Positions 1-7,792 are shown, counted from the stretch's first letter. The stretch: 28,737 nucleotides of DNA from Candidatus Methanoperedens sp. (GCA_027460605.1 JAPZAN010000216.1:1-28737); one strand, 5' to 3'. Numbers and translations are program-made. The notes: a model not told the origin generated them from the letters alone.

Positions 1-865
1 CTATTATAAAAATAGTAATGACCGCGACAAACAAGCCGATTGCAGTTATCATCATTGCTATCATGTCAAAGCTGTTTGTTATGTTTTTTACCATGCCGGC
101 ATAGACAGTCCATGGTTTTATTTGTTCTTTAATACCCATTTCTTGAAACTGTTTTATGTACCAGTCTTCATTTCCATTATCTCTTGTCTTGACCAGTATT
201 TGTGAAGCTTTGTCTTCCAGACCGACTACGGATTCCATCTCTTTCTGGCTGATGTATGCCATCGTATTGGTTTGTATGAAATTCGCATCAAAAATTCCCT
301 TTACCTTGTAGCTCTTTTTAACGCCATTATCGAACAGCACATCTATGCTATCACCAACTTTAACTCCAAGTGAACTATAGTCAAGATCACCGCCATACCC
401 TCCTGCAATCTCTTTTCCAAGTAAGACCTCGTTCTTGTCAAGCCTGCTCAGGTATTCGCCGGCTATCAGATAATTGTGATTTGTAGTCACTTTCATCTCG
501 TCATCCGGATCAATGGAGCGCAGAGTCCAGGTTCCATGTTTATCCTTATACGAAAGTGTCGCGCCCGTTACATATTGTGATGAGATGCCCACTACACCAG
601 GAACGCCTTTTATTTTTTGTTCCAGGGAATAAACATCGCTTATATATTTTTCATCCTTTTTGGGTTCGAGCACTACATTGCTATACAGCGAATTGATTAC
701 CTGTTTATTGGTTGCCTCAGTCACGCCGAGAAAAATGGAACCAATAAATACTAAATTTACGAAGATCAAGGACATTATAAAGATTATTAAAAGCAGTGTG
801 CTTTTATTACCTTTCATCATTGACCTGAATGCCAGAAACAACGATAGCTTAACGTTATTGAACAT
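1..865 (-). CDS. MacB/LolC-like ABC transporter permease, partial
   Basis: The 288 visible codons run off the left edge of the window. After a short basic cytoplasmic start there is one membrane segment (about residues 22-46, rich in I, L, F), then a large extracytoplasmic domain (about 50-265), then the start of a second membrane helix at the edge. This is the order seen in FtsX/MacB/LolC permeases, whose domain between TM1 and TM2 carries short motifs such as LLGKEIAGGYGG and GIFDANFIQTNTMAYIS here. The ATG at 865 is preceded by GAGGA in the leader. It begins 9 bases after the stop of the CARDB protein upstream, so the two are co-transcribed. The family works with a separate ATPase, which must lie outside the window. 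Probable job: moving or releasing a lipid-linked or surface substrate; the substrate is unknown. Confidence 0.85.
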   Translation of the reverse strand, partial: MFNNVKLSLFLAFRSMMKGNKSTLLLIIFIMSLIFVNLVFIGSIFLGVTEATNKQVINSLYSNVVLEPKKDEKYISDVYSLEQKIKGVPGVVGISSQYVTGATLSYKDKHGTWTLRSIDPDDEMKVTTNHNYLIAGEYLSRLDKNEVLLGKEIAGGYGGDLDYSSLGVKVGDSIDVLFDNGVKKSYKVKGIFDANFIQTNTMAYISQKEMESVVGLEDKASQILVKTRDNGNEDWYIKQFQEMGIKEQIKPWTVYAGMVKNITNSFDMIAMMITAIGLFVAVITIFII

Positions 866-874
866 ATGTCCTCT

Positions 875-2038
875 TCATTTAGTATTTTCTGATTTTTTCC
901 TGCGGTGAAGATAATATACCCCTCCAGCTATGATCGGCAGAGTCACAATAGCCGGTGCAGCCATGCCATTTTTATTCGGGCTTCGCACATAGAGGTTCAA
1001 TGGTTCAGTGACAGTCCGGACACCGAGATCGTCTTCGTATTCGATATTAGCTGAATAAGGAATATCGCCCCCCTTCTCTGCGTAGAAGGTAAAAACGCCT
1101 GGCGCATCATCATCGGGTTTGATCTTACCAAGGAAAGCGGTTCTTGTCCCTTTAAATGGGGCATCGAGGCTGACTTTCGCAGATTTCGCCTCACCAGTTC
1201 CTGAATTTTCAATGCGCATGTTAACAGTGACAAGGTCACCTTCAACCGGATTTTGCGGTTCGATCTTTATGTCTGAAATCGCAAGTTCTGCTTTACCAAG
1301 TACCCGGACGCCTGCGAAACTTTTCGAGCTCTGGTTTTCCCCGTTCTCGTCCTTATAATCCATTCTGATAGGGATTGAGTACGATGAAATTTCGGTCTTG
1401 TCTTTAACCTGGATAGCGTAGCTCAATCGAATGGATTCTCCGGATTCAAGTCTCTTTATATTCTTTGTATCAGCATCCACAGATACGAAAGGCAGACCGC
1501 TCGTGACAGCGCTTACCTGTACTTCCCGTGCAATACCGGTTCCATCATTTGAGACTGAAAACGTAATATCAAATTTATCCTTCGGGCTTATGCGCGGAGG
1601 ATCTATTGTGATGTTAGAAATCATGAGTTGAGGTGCTCCTCGTACCATTACCTTGAAGGTTTTGTTGGTTTCACGCAACATGTCGTTGCTAAACCAGCGT
1701 GCCCTGAATTCAATATCGTATGAACCGGAAGTCGCGAGAGGATCGACATGCAGCAGATATGTTTCAGCGATAGCGCCATATTTGATAATCCTGCCCTCAT
1801 CGATAATGCGGTCATTTTCATTTTTGAGTTTAATCGGCGAGTCAGGAAGAATCTCAAGCCTTACATTTTCTATATCACTGAATTCATTTTCAAGTCTGAC
1901 TGACAGTGTTAAATCCTGACCGGGTTCAACCGGCTGGGGGGAAAGTTGATCCAGTACGATTCCAAGTTCAGCGTTAGCAGGAGCAATCATGAATATGAGT
2001 GCAAACACTGCAACAAAAGTTAATAATGGCAGTTTCAT
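875..2038 (-). CDS. COG1361-type surface protein with CARDB/NEW3-like repeats
   Basis: 387 aa. A Sec signal peptide (residues 1-23, ending in PANA) is followed by three beta-rich modules of the CARDB/NEW3 type. Each opens with an I-x-P or L-x-P strand and a hydrophobic core pattern, at about 30-135, 137-245 and 250-350. The C-terminus is a membrane helix (about 358-377) with the basic tail HRRKKS, so the protein is anchored with its body outside. In archaea this family often sits beside MacB-type permeases, as here: the permease starts 9 bases downstream. The ATG overlaps the stop of the upstream ABM-domain gene (ATGA). It is probably the extracytoplasmic partner of the permease. This is inferred from context; no enzymatic residues are visible. 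Confidence 0.85.
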   Translation of the reverse strand: MKLPLLTFVAVFALIFMIAPANAELGIVLDQLSPQPVEPGQDLTLSVRLENEFSDIENVRLEILPDSPIKLKNENDRIIDEGRIIKYGAIAETYLLHVDPLATSGSYDIEFRARWFSNDMLRETNKTFKVMVRGAPQLMISNITIDPPRISPKDKFDITFSVSNDGTGIAREVQVSAVTSGLPFVSVDADTKNIKRLESGESIRLSYAIQVKDKTEISSYSIPIRMDYKDENGENQSSKSFAGVRVLGKAELAISDIKIEPQNPVEGDLVTVNMRIENSGTGEAKSAKVSLDAPFKGTRTAFLGKIKPDDDAPGVFTFYAEKGGDIPYSANIEYEDDLGVRTVTEPLNLYVRSPNKNGMAAPAIVTLPIIAGGVYYLHRRKKSENTK

Positions 2039-2442
2039 GGTGAATCACCCTTTACAATCTCAGCGAGTTTCTGCCCTCGCTCAAGTCCCTGAAGGAAGGG
2101 ATACACCTTTATTTCAACATCCGGCATCATGATTCTCGCCCCTTCCAGAAGTTGTGGCGACGGGCCACCATACAACACCACTGTATGATCATAGGCGAAT
2201 TCCTCAAAGAGTCTTCCCAGAGCTTCGCGAAGGTTGTGCTTATGCTCTACCAGAGCCTCCGAGCTCTCATAGACCTCGCGAATTTCGCACTCGGTCTGGT
2301 TGCTGCTAATAAACCAGTCATACTGGAGCGTTCCTGTGTCCTTCTCTTTCGTCTGCCTTATGATTTCAGCCGCTTGTTGCTTGAATCCCTCTAACTTTCC
2401 CTCCCGGATCTTCATCCGGGCGCTTACGTGTAGTTTGTTCAT
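2035..2442 (-). CDS. ABM-domain protein, putative quinol monooxygenase-like
   Basis: 135 aa. The N-terminal 95 residues match the dimeric ferredoxin-like ABM fold (YgiN type): HVSARMKIREGKLEGFK, then GTLQYDWFIS, then CEIREVYESSEALVEH, spaced as in that family. Members include small cofactor-free monooxygenases and heme-degrading enzymes, but many have no known substrate. The last 40 residues extend beyond the usual domain. The ATG at 2442 has a clear GAGGTGA ribosome binding site 7 bases upstream. The gene sits 6 bases after the preceding stop and overlaps the next gene by 4 bases, so it belongs to the same operon as the surface protein and permease. Assignment to the fold is fairly safe; a catalytic activity is not shown. 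Confidence 0.75.
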   Translation of the reverse strand: MNKLHVSARMKIREGKLEGFKQQAAEIIRQTKEKDTGTLQYDWFISSNQTECEIREVYESSEALVEHKHNLREALGRLFEEFAYDHTVVLYGGPSPQLLEGARIMMPDVEIKVYPFLQGLERGQKLAEIVKGDSP

Positions 2443-2448
2443 TTATTT

Positions 2449-2673
2449 TCACCTCTTTTTTACGATTTTCTTCAACTCAGACATTGATATGCCCAGGTCT
2501 ATTACACCGAATTTGCCCGCGACCCTGAGGATTTCGCCTTCGACCATCGTAATCTCATCGACTTCCAGGGTGCCTCCGAACTCAAATTCCTCCTTGTAGT
2601 CGCATCTGATTTTGAGGTCTTTTATCATGTTTGGCTTCAAGGTCACATAGAATGCAAATTCGTGTCCGACCAT
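2449..2673 (-). CDS. small conserved-looking protein of unknown function, operon leader gene
   Basis: 74 aa, beginning MVGHEFAFYVTLKP. I do not recognise the family. The sequence predicts mixed beta and alpha, with a beta-rich core (about 20-55) and a basic C-terminal helix ending KKIVKKR; there is no signal peptide or membrane segment. The frame stays open up to 2787, but I chose the ATG at 2673. It has GGTGA 7 bases upstream and a TATA-like box at about 2710-2721, which gives a short leader. The longer version would also run through the divergent promoter. It is the first gene of the operon leading to the ABM protein, surface protein and permease. Confidence 0.6.
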   Translation of the reverse strand: MVGHEFAFYVTLKPNMIKDLKIRCDYKEEFEFGGTLEVDEITMVEGEILRVAGKFGVIDLGISMSELKKIVKKR

Positions 2674-2709
2674 TTTTTTGTCACCAGGAGAAAAATGGAT
2701 TAGGAAATG

Positions 2710-2721
2710 CTTAAATAAAAT
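2710..2721 (-). promoter_or_regulatory. TATA box for the 2673-to-1 operon
   Basis: On the minus strand the sequence reads ATTTTATTTAAG. It lies about 40 bases upstream of the ATG at 2673 and would start transcription near 2690, leaving a leader of roughly 17 bases that contains the GGTGA site. This is pattern matching only. Confidence 0.4.
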
Positions 2722-2760
2722 CTGGCACGAATGTAGAGTTAGCAACAAGCTTATAACAAA

Positions 2761-2778
2761 GGTTACACAAATGTAACC
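2761..2778. promoter_or_regulatory. perfect inverted repeat, likely operator of the FilR1-type regulator
   Basis: GGTTACA-CAAA-TGTAACC is a perfect 7-base inverted repeat with a 4-base spacer, ending 10 bases before the regulator's ATG. A TATA-like element (TTATAAC, 2751-2757) sits just upstream, so the repeat covers the expected transcription start. This position suits autorepression, and possibly control of the divergent operon. Confidence 0.6.
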
Positions 2779-2788
2779 GGGAAACACG

Positions 2789-3544
2789 ATGAAAGTCTAC
2801 GAGCTATTTACGGAACTATCTTCAGAAAACAGGCTTGGTATACTCCAGACCCTTGATGAAAAACCGATGACCTTCACCAACCTGATTAAAGAAGTTGACA
2901 TGAACTCGACAGAAGCATCAAGACAATTATCAAGATTAACAGAAGCACGGTTAATTGAGAAAAAAGGGGACGGGAGATATTATAATACACTTTTCGGAAA
3001 ACTGGTTTTATCCAGCATATCAGACATGAACTTCATATCCGAGAAATCAGAATACTTCCTTGAACATGATACTGCACCGATTCCACTCGATCTTCTAAAA
3101 CAAATAGACGCTCTCTCTACAGGAGAGATAGTGAAAGGTGTCTATAATATTTTAAATATCCATGAAAAATTGGGGGATGATATAAAGAGCTACATGTGGT
3201 ACATATCCGATGATTTTCCCAGGCATCATCTACCCTCTATCGAAAATAGATTGGAAAAGGGATTGGAAATAAGAGTAATACTTCCAAAATACATGTGCTC
3301 TACTAAGCCATTTAGCGCGCCACTTAGCGAAAAAAACAGGAAAAAGCTAGAGATCAAAGTATTAGATGAGATCAAAATATCAGTAATCGTAAGCGATAAC
3401 TTTTGCATGCTGGAACTACCCGGACAGGATGGAAAGATCGATCAAAATACTGCCATCTTCGGTTATGACGACCGATTCAGAGAGTGGTGCAAAAAGCTCT
3501 TCCAGTACTACTGGGCAAAATGTTATCCTTGTACTTTGATATAA
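2789..3544 (+). CDS. ArsR-like winged-helix regulator with FilR1 (DUF1724) domain
   Basis: 251 aa. An N-terminal winged helix (about 1-75) contains the recognition region MNSTEASRQLSRL and the wing KKGDGRYYNTLFGK. The remaining part (about 80-250) matches the FilR1/DUF1724 C-terminal domain found in many methanogen regulators: FPRHHLPSIENRLEKGLEIRVILP, then the family-typical C-terminal FGYDDRFREWCKKLFQYYW. FilR1 was described in Methanothrix harundinacea as part of filament/methanogenesis regulation, but ligands of most relatives are unknown. The gene diverges from the operon starting at 2673. A perfect inverted repeat lies between its TATA-like box and the ATG, suggesting autoregulation. 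There is no strong ribosome binding site, so the message is probably nearly leaderless. Confidence 0.85.
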   Translation: MKVYELFTELSSENRLGILQTLDEKPMTFTNLIKEVDMNSTEASRQLSRLTEARLIEKKGDGRYYNTLFGKLVLSSISDMNFISEKSEYFLEHDTAPIPLDLLKQIDALSTGEIVKGVYNILNIHEKLGDDIKSYMWYISDDFPRHHLPSIENRLEKGLEIRVILPKYMCSTKPFSAPLSEKNRKKLEIKVLDEIKISVIVSDNFCMLELPGQDGKIDQNTAIFGYDDRFREWCKKLFQYYWAKCYPCTLI

Positions 3545-3592
3545 AAATTCAGGATTGTTTCAGTCTGATTTTTCAATACCTTGTTCATAATT

Positions 3593-4168
3593 CTATTTCA
3601 ACCATTTCACTTCAGGCTCATTTCTTTCAGGCATTACGGTTTTACCCTGTGGATGTCCGAATATCAATGGAGCAACCGCTTTATAGCCGGGGGGCGCGCC
3701 AAGCTCCTTCAATATCTTTTCATCCATGAGAGCAGGCATCACAAGCCCTATCCAGCAGCTTCCGATACCTCTGGAATGCGCTGCAAGCATCATGTTCTGT
3801 GCAGCCATCGCGCAGTCCCAATCTGCAGTCACTGATTTTTTATTTCCAAGGATTATTACAAGCGACGAAGCATTGTGGAACAAGTTGTTGCCCTTTGTTT
3901 TGAGAAAAGAAATGAAACCTGGTGCTTTATTGGGATTATTTACAATCTGTTCAGCAAGGGGGATCATCGCCTTTTTACCGTTTTCAGAGAGCTTGTGTAT
4001 CACTTCTTTGTTTTGTATGACTAAAAAGTTCCATGGCTGCATATTAGAACCCGAAGGGGCGTATCTTGCGCAGTCTATCAGGAATTTTATATCCTCATCC
4101 GATACAGGATCTTCCTTATAATTACGTACACTTCGTCTTGTTTTGATAATTTCAATTAAGTCTTTCAA
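3593..4168 (-). CDS. nitroreductase-family FMN oxidoreductase
   Basis: 191 aa. The N-terminal RRSVRNY (residues 11-17) and APSGSNMQPWNF (38-49) are the FMN-phosphate and isoalloxazine contacts of the nitroreductase superfamily. GIGSCWIGLVMPA and the C-terminal APLIFGHPQGK complete the fold. Relatives reduce nitro groups, quinones or flavins with NAD(P)H as homodimers; substrates cannot be predicted from sequence. The start appears to be TTG at 4168: it lies directly before the conserved N-terminus and has GGGTG about 7 bases upstream, with no ATG nearby. It converges with the FilR1-type gene and is separated by 41 bases from the arsM-like gene upstream, so it could be in the same transcript. 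Location cytoplasmic. Confidence 0.9.
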   Translation of the reverse strand: MKDLIEIIKTRRSVRNYKEDPVSDEDIKFLIDCARYAPSGSNMQPWNFLVIQNKEVIHKLSENGKKAMIPLAEQIVNNPNKAPGFISFLKTKGNNLFHNASSLVIILGNKKSVTADWDCAMAAQNMMLAAHSRGIGSCWIGLVMPALMDEKILKELGAPPGYKAVAPLIFGHPQGKTVMPERNEPEVKWLK

Positions 4169-4209
4169 ATTAACACACCCATATTTGACTTCGCTTAGTC
4201 TCAGTTATT

Positions 4210-5034
4210 CTATTTTCTTCCCTGTACCCTGATACTAATGACAGACTTCCCGATTTCTTTAACTTCATCTATCGGCATCTTGAGTTTCTCAATAATTGCT
4301 TTCCCAACCGGGTCATTAGACAAAAACTCAACCGGGAAACTCGTTTCTTCAAGCACCTGTACATCTTTGAAGCCTGCATTTTTTATTGTTTTTAAGTATT
4401 CATCTTTCTTTGTTGCACCGGCAACGCAGCCGATATAAGCTTCGATGGAATCCCTGATGGATTCGGGAAGTTCTTTTAACAGCACGATATCTGATATCAT
4501 CAGCCTGCCGCCCGGCTTTAGCACCCTGAATGTTTCTTTAAAAACCCTGCTTTTATCGGGTGCGAGGTTGATGACACAGTTTGAAATGACAACATCAACG
4601 GAATTATCAGCCGCCGGTAGATTCTCGATTTCCCCGAGCCTGAATTCCACGTTTGTGTAATTACCTTTATTTGCATTTTCTCTGGCCCTGTCGATCATAT
4701 CAGGGGTCATATCCACACCGATGACTTTCCCTTCTTTCCCTACCCTGTTGGCTGCAATGAAGCAGTCAAACCCGGCGCCGGAACCAAGATCGAGCACGGT
4801 TTCCCCTTCTTTTAACGAGGCAAGAGCTATGGGGTTTCCGCAGCCGAGACCAAGATTTGCGCCTTCAGGCACTGAGCTTAGCTCTTCATCGCCGTATCCT
4901 ATTCTTTTGCTGATTTCCTCTTCAATGCTGGCGCTTCCGCAGCATGATGCTGCAGGAGCGCAGCAGGAACCTTCTTCCCTGGCTATGCTGCCATATTTTT
5001 CCCGTACTGCTTTCTTTATTTCCTTTTGTTTCAT
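4210..5034 (-). CDS. arsM: arsenite S-adenosylmethionine methyltransferase
   Basis: 274 aa, the usual length. The SAM site LDLGSGAGFD (81-90), the acidic GVDMTPDMI (106-114) and the three cysteines expected to bind As(III) are all present: C65 in LGLGCGNP, C153 in SNCVINL and C203 in IGCVAG. The N-terminus adds two Cys-Cys pairs (24-25 and 31-32), typical of prokaryotic ArsM. The enzyme methylates trivalent arsenic to mono-, di- and trimethyl forms for detoxification. GGAGG lies 8 bases before the ATG. The gene follows an AbrB-type regulator by 13 bases and shares its Cys-pair tag. No arsenite pump or reductase is visible in the window. The family call is secure; actual arsenic specificity is from family knowledge. 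Confidence 0.9.
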   Translation of the reverse strand: MKQKEIKKAVREKYGSIAREEGSCCAPAASCCGSASIEEEISKRIGYGDEELSSVPEGANLGLGCGNPIALASLKEGETVLDLGSGAGFDCFIAANRVGKEGKVIGVDMTPDMIDRARENANKGNYTNVEFRLGEIENLPAADNSVDVVISNCVINLAPDKSRVFKETFRVLKPGGRLMISDIVLLKELPESIRDSIEAYIGCVAGATKKDEYLKTIKNAGFKDVQVLEETSFPVEFLSNDPVGKAIIEKLKMPIDEVKEIGKSVISIRVQGRK

Positions 5035-5047
5035 TTTGATACCTCCT

Positions 5048-5323
5048 TTATTTCTCCAGTATATCTTTCATCACCGGTCCAAGCATCCCCTTCACAATCT
5101 CTGCGAGTTCCTCGACCTTGATTAAGGATATACAGTAAACTTCGCCGTCCTTTTCCCAGCTTATAACAGCCAGCTTATCGCCAGCATGAATTTTTGCCTT
5201 ATCTCTGATTTCCTTGGGAAGTACCGTTTGTCCCCTGTCATCTACAGTTATTACGGATTCTACCTTGCAGCAGCCCATATTTGCAGGGGCACAGCAAGAT
5301 TTATTTTCTTCTTTCTTTGCCAT
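5048..5323 (-). CDS. AbrB/SpoVT-type DNA-binding protein with Cys-pair N-terminus (HgcC-like)
   Basis: 91 aa. Residues 21-65 form a swapped-hairpin AbrB/MazE domain (VITVDDRGQTVLPKEIRDKA, then AGDKLAVISW). The N-terminus carries SCCAPANMGCCK, with Cys pairs at 10-11 and 18-19, and C64 lies in the domain. The C-terminal helix (EIVKGMLGPVMKDILEK) is hydrophobic. The same family is annotated in databases as an HgcAB-associated protein, but it commonly sits next to arsM, as here; no hgcA or hgcB is seen. It is probably a metalloid- or thiol-sensing repressor of the arsM transcript. ATG 5323 has AGGTGA 5 bases upstream and a TATA box at 5356-5366. Confidence 0.8.
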   Translation of the reverse strand: MAKKEENKSCCAPANMGCCKVESVITVDDRGQTVLPKEIRDKAKIHAGDKLAVISWEKDGEVYCISLIKVEELAEIVKGMLGPVMKDILEK

Positions 5324-5368
5324 TTTATCACCTTGGATGGCAAATATGTATTCTGAATATTTAAACTT

Positions 5369-5384
5369 TTCTGATAAATCAGAA
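5369..5384. promoter_or_regulatory. inverted repeat TTCTGA-TAAA-TCAGAA upstream of the abrB-like/arsM promoter
   Basis: A perfect 6-base inverted repeat with a 4-base spacer lies immediately upstream of the TATA-like AATATTTAAAC (5356-5366), where the archaeal BRE would be. A third copy of the half-site, TTCTGA, is at 5351-5356 on the other side of the TATA box. The arrangement suits a repressor that blocks TBP/TFB, most simply the gene's own AbrB-type product. Confidence 0.5.
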
Positions 5385-5404
5385 TAAGCTGAAAATTCCT
5401 TTGC

Positions 5405-6325
5405 CTATCGCAAAAATTTCCTGAACATCATCGCCTCAACCTTGCTTATATCGAGATGCCTGACCAGCATCTTTATATCGCCTTCATCAGGCCAGCTGGC
5501 GGGCAGCATCGCTTCGCCCTTGTAGAAAATCACCCCGCCCTTCATATTCGCACCCACATAACCTTTAGCTTTTCCCCTTATTATCAGGGTGCCTCCTTTC
5601 ATGTATGCGCCCGCGAACTCTCCTGTATTATTTACAATGACCACTCCTCCCCTCTGGAGCACGCCCGTATTCATGCCCGTATCGCCTTCCACACGCACGA
5701 ACCCTCGCTTCATCAGTATGCCTGTGCTCATGCCCGCGTCTCCTTCCACAATAACAGTCTTATCAGCATCAAGCCTCGCAGCTATCGTATCCCTGATTAT
5801 ACCATCCTTCAGGAACAAATCATCTCCACTCAAAACATTGGGAGGAAGAATTTCATCTATTGACCTTTCATGCAGTAAATTTGTAATCGACATGAACTTT
5901 CGATAACCAGCGCGGTCAGACTTCACTTCAATCACATTGCCTATCGGTTGTTTGACATTGCCATTGACATAAATAGCCCCTGAAACCATGCTGATGCCCA
6001 TTCTGGTATCGACATCGCCGTCCACGATTATCGAGCCAACATTAATGGGTCTGCCCGTCCCGCCAAAGAATTTCAAATTAACCCCGAGGCTGCTGCCAAG
6101 CCGGCGGCCGACATTCCCTTTAATATGCACATCCTCTTCTCGCTTCAAACAGGAGACAAGGTCTTCATACGTATAAGACGTGCCCTTCTGATGCGGGATA
6201 ATACCTGAAGGCGAAAGCCGCTCTCCCTTATGCTGCCAGTAAAAATCATATGTAAAATCGCACAGGCAATCAACGGGCTGGATTAATTCAAGAAACATGC
6301 TGGAATAATTCTCTCGAAAGTACAT
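5405..6325 (-). CDS. stand-alone GXGXG-domain protein related to FwdC / glutamate synthase domain 3
   Basis: 306 aa. The second half is a right-handed beta-helix of short repeats, each with a G-x(4)-G-x(2)-M-x-G-G pattern (for example MSTGILMKRGFVRVEGDTGM and MKGGTLIIRGKAKGYVGANM), running from about 95 to 285. This is the domain of formylmethanofuran dehydrogenase subunit C and of glutamate synthase. Free-standing archaeal members have often been mislabelled tributyrin esterase; no esterase motif is present. The start is uncertain: ATG 6325 has no ribosome binding site but a TATA-like element about 22 bases upstream (leaderless), and ATG 6295 is an alternative. There are no fwd partner genes nearby, so a scaffold or assembly role is only a guess. 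Confidence 0.8.
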   Translation of the reverse strand: MYFRENYSSMFLELIQPVDCLCDFTYDFYWQHKGERLSPSGIIPHQKGTSYTYEDLVSCLKREEDVHIKGNVGRRLGSSLGVNLKFFGGTGRPINVGSIIVDGDVDTRMGISMVSGAIYVNGNVKQPIGNVIEVKSDRAGYRKFMSITNLLHERSIDEILPPNVLSGDDLFLKDGIIRDTIAARLDADKTVIVEGDAGMSTGILMKRGFVRVEGDTGMNTGVLQRGGVVIVNNTGEFAGAYMKGGTLIIRGKAKGYVGANMKGGVIFYKGEAMLPASWPDEGDIKMLVRHLDISKVEAMMFRKFLR

Positions 6326-6378
6326 GATATTTTGCAGGCGAAGTTATATCCGATAAAGTACAACATATTATTTGGGAA

Positions 6379-7791
6379 GTGGTTGTGCTGTTTACGCCTG
6401 TACGGATGAATAAATTATATGCCGTAGTTTTGAAAGACAAAATCGGCAAGGTAATCTGTGCGCTTGGTGATACGGGAGCCTGCCATTTCATAGAAAAAAA
6501 CTCTATACTTGATTTTGCGAAAAAGAAAAACCAGATATCATCAATTGAGCGGCGCATTGATGAAATCCTGTTCAAGTTCCCGGTAAGGGAGCCGCTGAGA
6601 ATCGATACCGATATTTCAAACGATGTTGATTTATTGCTTTCTAATCTGGCAAAAGATGTAATTTCCATTGAAGAAATAACTGTCGGCAGACTGGTAACTA
6701 TTAAAAAAACCTTGTTTTACCTGAAGTCTGTTTATAGCGTACTGGAGAATTTTGAAGAGACTCATTATACTTACATTTTTGAAGCATGGGTGCCCCATAA
6801 GTACCAGGATATCGTTACTGCTTCTATTGAAGAGGCATCAAATGGCGGATGCTCCGTTTATTTTTCTGCCCCCGAATTTGGAGAGACGCCGCCGGCAATG
6901 CTTTCGAATCCTGCAATGATGAAGCCATTTGAAAAGCTTGTTAAAGCTTATGGTCTGCCATCTTATTATGAAATTGACCCTACGTGGATTCTTTTTGCGA
7001 CATTTCCATTGATATTTGGAATCATGTATGGAGATGTCGGTCATGGCATAGCCCTATTTTTGTTAAGTACAGGGCTTTTATTGTCCGTCAAATTTAAGGA
7101 ATATGCCCCGATATTGTTAAGCTGCTCGATTTTCTCGATTTTTTTCGGTTTTCTGTACGGTGAATTCTTCGGATTGAAAATTACACCTCTGTGGTTAAGC
7201 CCATCCGAGCATATTGTTTATTTCCTGATATTATCGATATGGACTGGTGTCTTGCATCTTGTCGTAGGTTTTATCCTCAACGCCATAAACCTCTGGAAAA
7301 ACAAAAAATATCTAAGGGCAATATTCCAGGTTCAATGGATTATTTTTTCAGGAAGCAGTATCCTGTTTTTAACGACTTTCTTATCTAAGGAAATCATCAT
7401 GTTTACCGAGGGGTTCGTTGTGTTAATGTTTTTCCCGATGGCGAGTATGGTTATCGGGGGTGTGTTGATAAATTCAGGTGAAGGAAAGGGTGGTTTATCG
7501 GGCATATTTATCCCGTTATATCTTGGTCTTAAATATGCGCTGCACCTGATGTCGTATATGCGCCTTTTAATAATGGCGCTGGCGCATTCCACCATCAGCG
7601 CCACGATTATTGCAATCAGCGGGCATTCCGCGGTTTCACTGGCGCTTGCCGGGTTTATCACCTTCGTCCTGATCATCGTCGTTGAGACTTTTGTGGTGTT
7701 TATCCAGACCCTCAGGCTTCACTGGGTTGAGTGGTTTTATTTGTTCTATAAAGGTAAGGGAACGGAGTTCAGGGCTTTTAAACTTCCATAA
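6379..7791 (+). CDS. atpI: V/A-type ATP synthase subunit I (a-subunit homologue), short form
   Basis: 470 aa, against about 600-700 in typical archaeal members. The N-terminal cytosolic part (1-205) keeps the opening PVRMNKLYAVVLKDK and the second alpha/beta lobe that ends YGLPSYYEIDPT, but much of the coiled-coil stalk is missing. The membrane part (about 205-460) has seven or eight helices with the hallmark GIMYGDVGHG, FGFLYGEFFG, and SYMRLLIMALAHST; R395 in the last is the proton-path arginine. It ends with the conserved HWVEWFYLFYKGKG.EFRAF. No other ATPase subunits flank it. The start may be GTG 6379 or GTG 6385; both fit the conserved N-terminus. It diverges from the GXGXG gene, 53 bases apart, and converges with the mutS-like gene with a 1-base gap. 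Confidence 0.88.
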   Translation: MVVLFTPVRMNKLYAVVLKDKIGKVICALGDTGACHFIEKNSILDFAKKKNQISSIERRIDEILFKFPVREPLRIDTDISNDVDLLLSNLAKDVISIEEITVGRLVTIKKTLFYLKSVYSVLENFEETHYTYIFEAWVPHKYQDIVTASIEEASNGGCSVYFSAPEFGETPPAMLSNPAMMKPFEKLVKAYGLPSYYEIDPTWILFATFPLIFGIMYGDVGHGIALFLLSTGLLLSVKFKEYAPILLSCSIFSIFFGFLYGEFFGLKITPLWLSPSEHIVYFLILSIWTGVLHLVVGFILNAINLWKNKKYLRAIFQVQWIIFSGSSILFLTTFLSKEIIMFTEGFVVLMFFPMASMVIGGVLINSGEGKGGLSGIFIPLYLGLKYALHLMSYMRLLIMALAHSTISATIIAISGHSAVSLALAGFITFVLIIVVETFVVFIQTLRLHWVEWFYLFYKGKGTEFRAFKLP

Positions 7792-7792
7792 A

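Noticed and set aside
2674..2787. N-terminal extension of the small protein at 2449-2673 to the ATG at 2787
   Set aside because: It would run through the TATA boxes and operator of the divergent promoter, while the ATG at 2673 has a good ribosome binding site.
5405..6325. Tributyrin esterase, a label used for similar proteins
   Set aside because: No Gly-x-Ser-x-Gly nucleophile motif or hydrolase fold pattern; the repeats are those of the GXGXG domain.
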